The notes below the pieces were generated by a model. The model had not been told where the DNA came from. It was given only the letters and a program-made list of their open reading frames with translations, and did no database searches. From assembly GCF_963678635.1 (NCBI RefSeq), contig NC_087063.1, positions 10,946,386-11,010,385 on the forward strand: a stretch of 64,000 nt of DNA. Reading direction: 5' to 3'. A program made the position numbers and the translations under genes. This document shows, in pieces, positions 63,153 through 64,000 of the stretch (position 1 is its first letter; each line of letters begins with the position of its first letter). Source of the stretch: Symsagittifera roscoffensis (taxonomy: Eukaryota; Xenacoelomorpha; Acoela; Convolutidae).

Positions 63153-64000
63153 ATGGTCGATACAAGAAGCGTAAAGGAGCATAAGGCCAAGGAGAAAGCA
63201 GTAGAATAACAACTGTACCGGTTAGAGAAATCGATCTTGAGACACCAGATCAGAGTATTGACGGGGTGGAAAGGAAAACCACACCAATGCCAAAAGCAGA
63301 AGAACAAGAAAGGAAAAACGATAGAGTTCTCACCCATTGACAATGTAGAGGGAACAACAAGCAACACGCCCGAAACGATAAAAGACGATTCTCAAACAAA
63401 AAGAACGTCGTTCACAGAGAGGATTGCAGCGATGGTCGGAATGAAACCAAAAGAGAAAGAGGAGGCGATACCAACGACCGAGAAAGGCAAAACTTTCGGA
63501 ACATTTTCCGCAATTACAACCGAGGCCAAACAAGACGAAGAGCAGATCACACATGGAGCAACAGCAAATGAAGAAAAAACAACTTCACTTGAGCTGGGCG
63601 ACTTGATGGCAAAGTTGGAACAAATCGACAAGACCCTAAAACACAGCGAGGAAGACTGCCAAGAGCTAAAAAAAAAAGGGGAGTACGACACAACAAGAAT
63701 GAGTACCTAGACAACTACTTTGTCCCGGCAAGTGCGACGGAAGAAAAACTACAACAGATGTCGGACAAGGTAGAGGCTACCGACAAGGAGCGAGAGAAAC
63801 ATATCAAGAAGGATATGGAAGAAATGAAGAAACGGTATGATATCGTGAATGAGAAGTTGGGGAGTCTAGAGACGAGAATGGATACAATGGGCAAGGCTCA
63901 AGCTGAAATTTCTTGTGCCATACAGTCCAAACTGGATGCTCTCTTGAGAAACTCAATAGCCCAAGATAAATTAGTGGTGGAAAAACAATCCGGAACTAGA
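63153..64000 (+). pseudogene. Gag-like reading frame of another retroelement, cut by the window end
   Basis: ATG at 63153 gives MVDTRSVKEHKAKEK and stops at 63209. Coding-like text then continues in shifting registers: VREIDLETPDQ (from about 63212), TSFTERIAAMVGMKPKEKEE up to LELGDLMAKLEQIDKTL (63237-63700), and YLDNYFVPASATEEKLQQ with a charged coiled-coil-like run to the end (from about 63698). The register alternates 0, -1, 0, -1; the last change falls at an A10G4 run near 63668. Starting with MV(D/E)TRS and a long coiled coil is common in retrotransposon gag proteins. The family cannot be fixed without pol. Confidence 0.55.

Noticed and set aside
1-64000. Search for CRISPR arrays, bacterial operons, rRNA and tRNA genes
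   Set aside because: None seen. The tandem repeats lack the repeat-spacer pattern and the sequence is clearly eukaryotic.

Overview
This window looks like nuclear DNA of an invertebrate metazoan. It is AT-rich, has GT-AG introns of up to about 9 kb, and carries a large load of transposon debris. It contains two 200-base N gaps (1192-1391 and 44857-45056). I cannot name the species. Two host genes can be reconstructed exon by exon.

Host gene 1 (+ strand, 2559-29295, 11 exons, open at its 5' end) encodes an adhesion-type (family B2) G-protein-coupled receptor: GAIN domain, GPS autoproteolysis motif with an HL|T site, seven membrane segments, and a long cytoplasmic tail ending in ESYV. It departs from the usual pattern in three ways: one of the two GPS disulfide pairs is missing, a Ser/Gly-rich loop is inserted in the GPS, and intracellular loops 2 and 3 are each about 88 residues long. 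Host gene 2 (- strand, 38111 down to 31262, 5 exons) encodes a 236-residue protein with a signal peptide that I do not recognise. The two genes are convergent.

An almost intact Ty3/gypsy-type LTR retrotransposon (38447 to about 45056) sits 335 bp upstream of the gene 2 start codon. Its gag-pol frame is open for 1889 codons and keeps the protease, RT, RNase H and D58D35E integrase signatures, but it has apparent -1 shifts near both ends.

From 45 kb to the end the window is repeat-dominated. A nested tandem duplication, A-A-B-A-B (45983-57080), has units of about 1.62 kb and 4585 bp. It carries five arrays of a 25-bp minisatellite whose consensus is stop-free in all six frames. On the - strand this array runs into a decayed reverse-transcriptase element (58800 to 56193), so the duplicated B unit includes the element's C-terminal coding end. 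Then come remnants of at least two LINE types (59284-60398), a 62-bp tandem array (62376-62870), and the start of another gag-like reading frame beginning MVDTRS (63153 to the window end).

The introns and the left part hold small nonautonomous elements: two foldback elements with tandem 16-17 bp subrepeats in their inverted ends and 9-bp target duplications, a hAT-type element with 8-bp duplications and relatives of it, further inverted-repeat elements, a higher-order 2 x 130 bp satellite, and clusters of short palindromic motifs.
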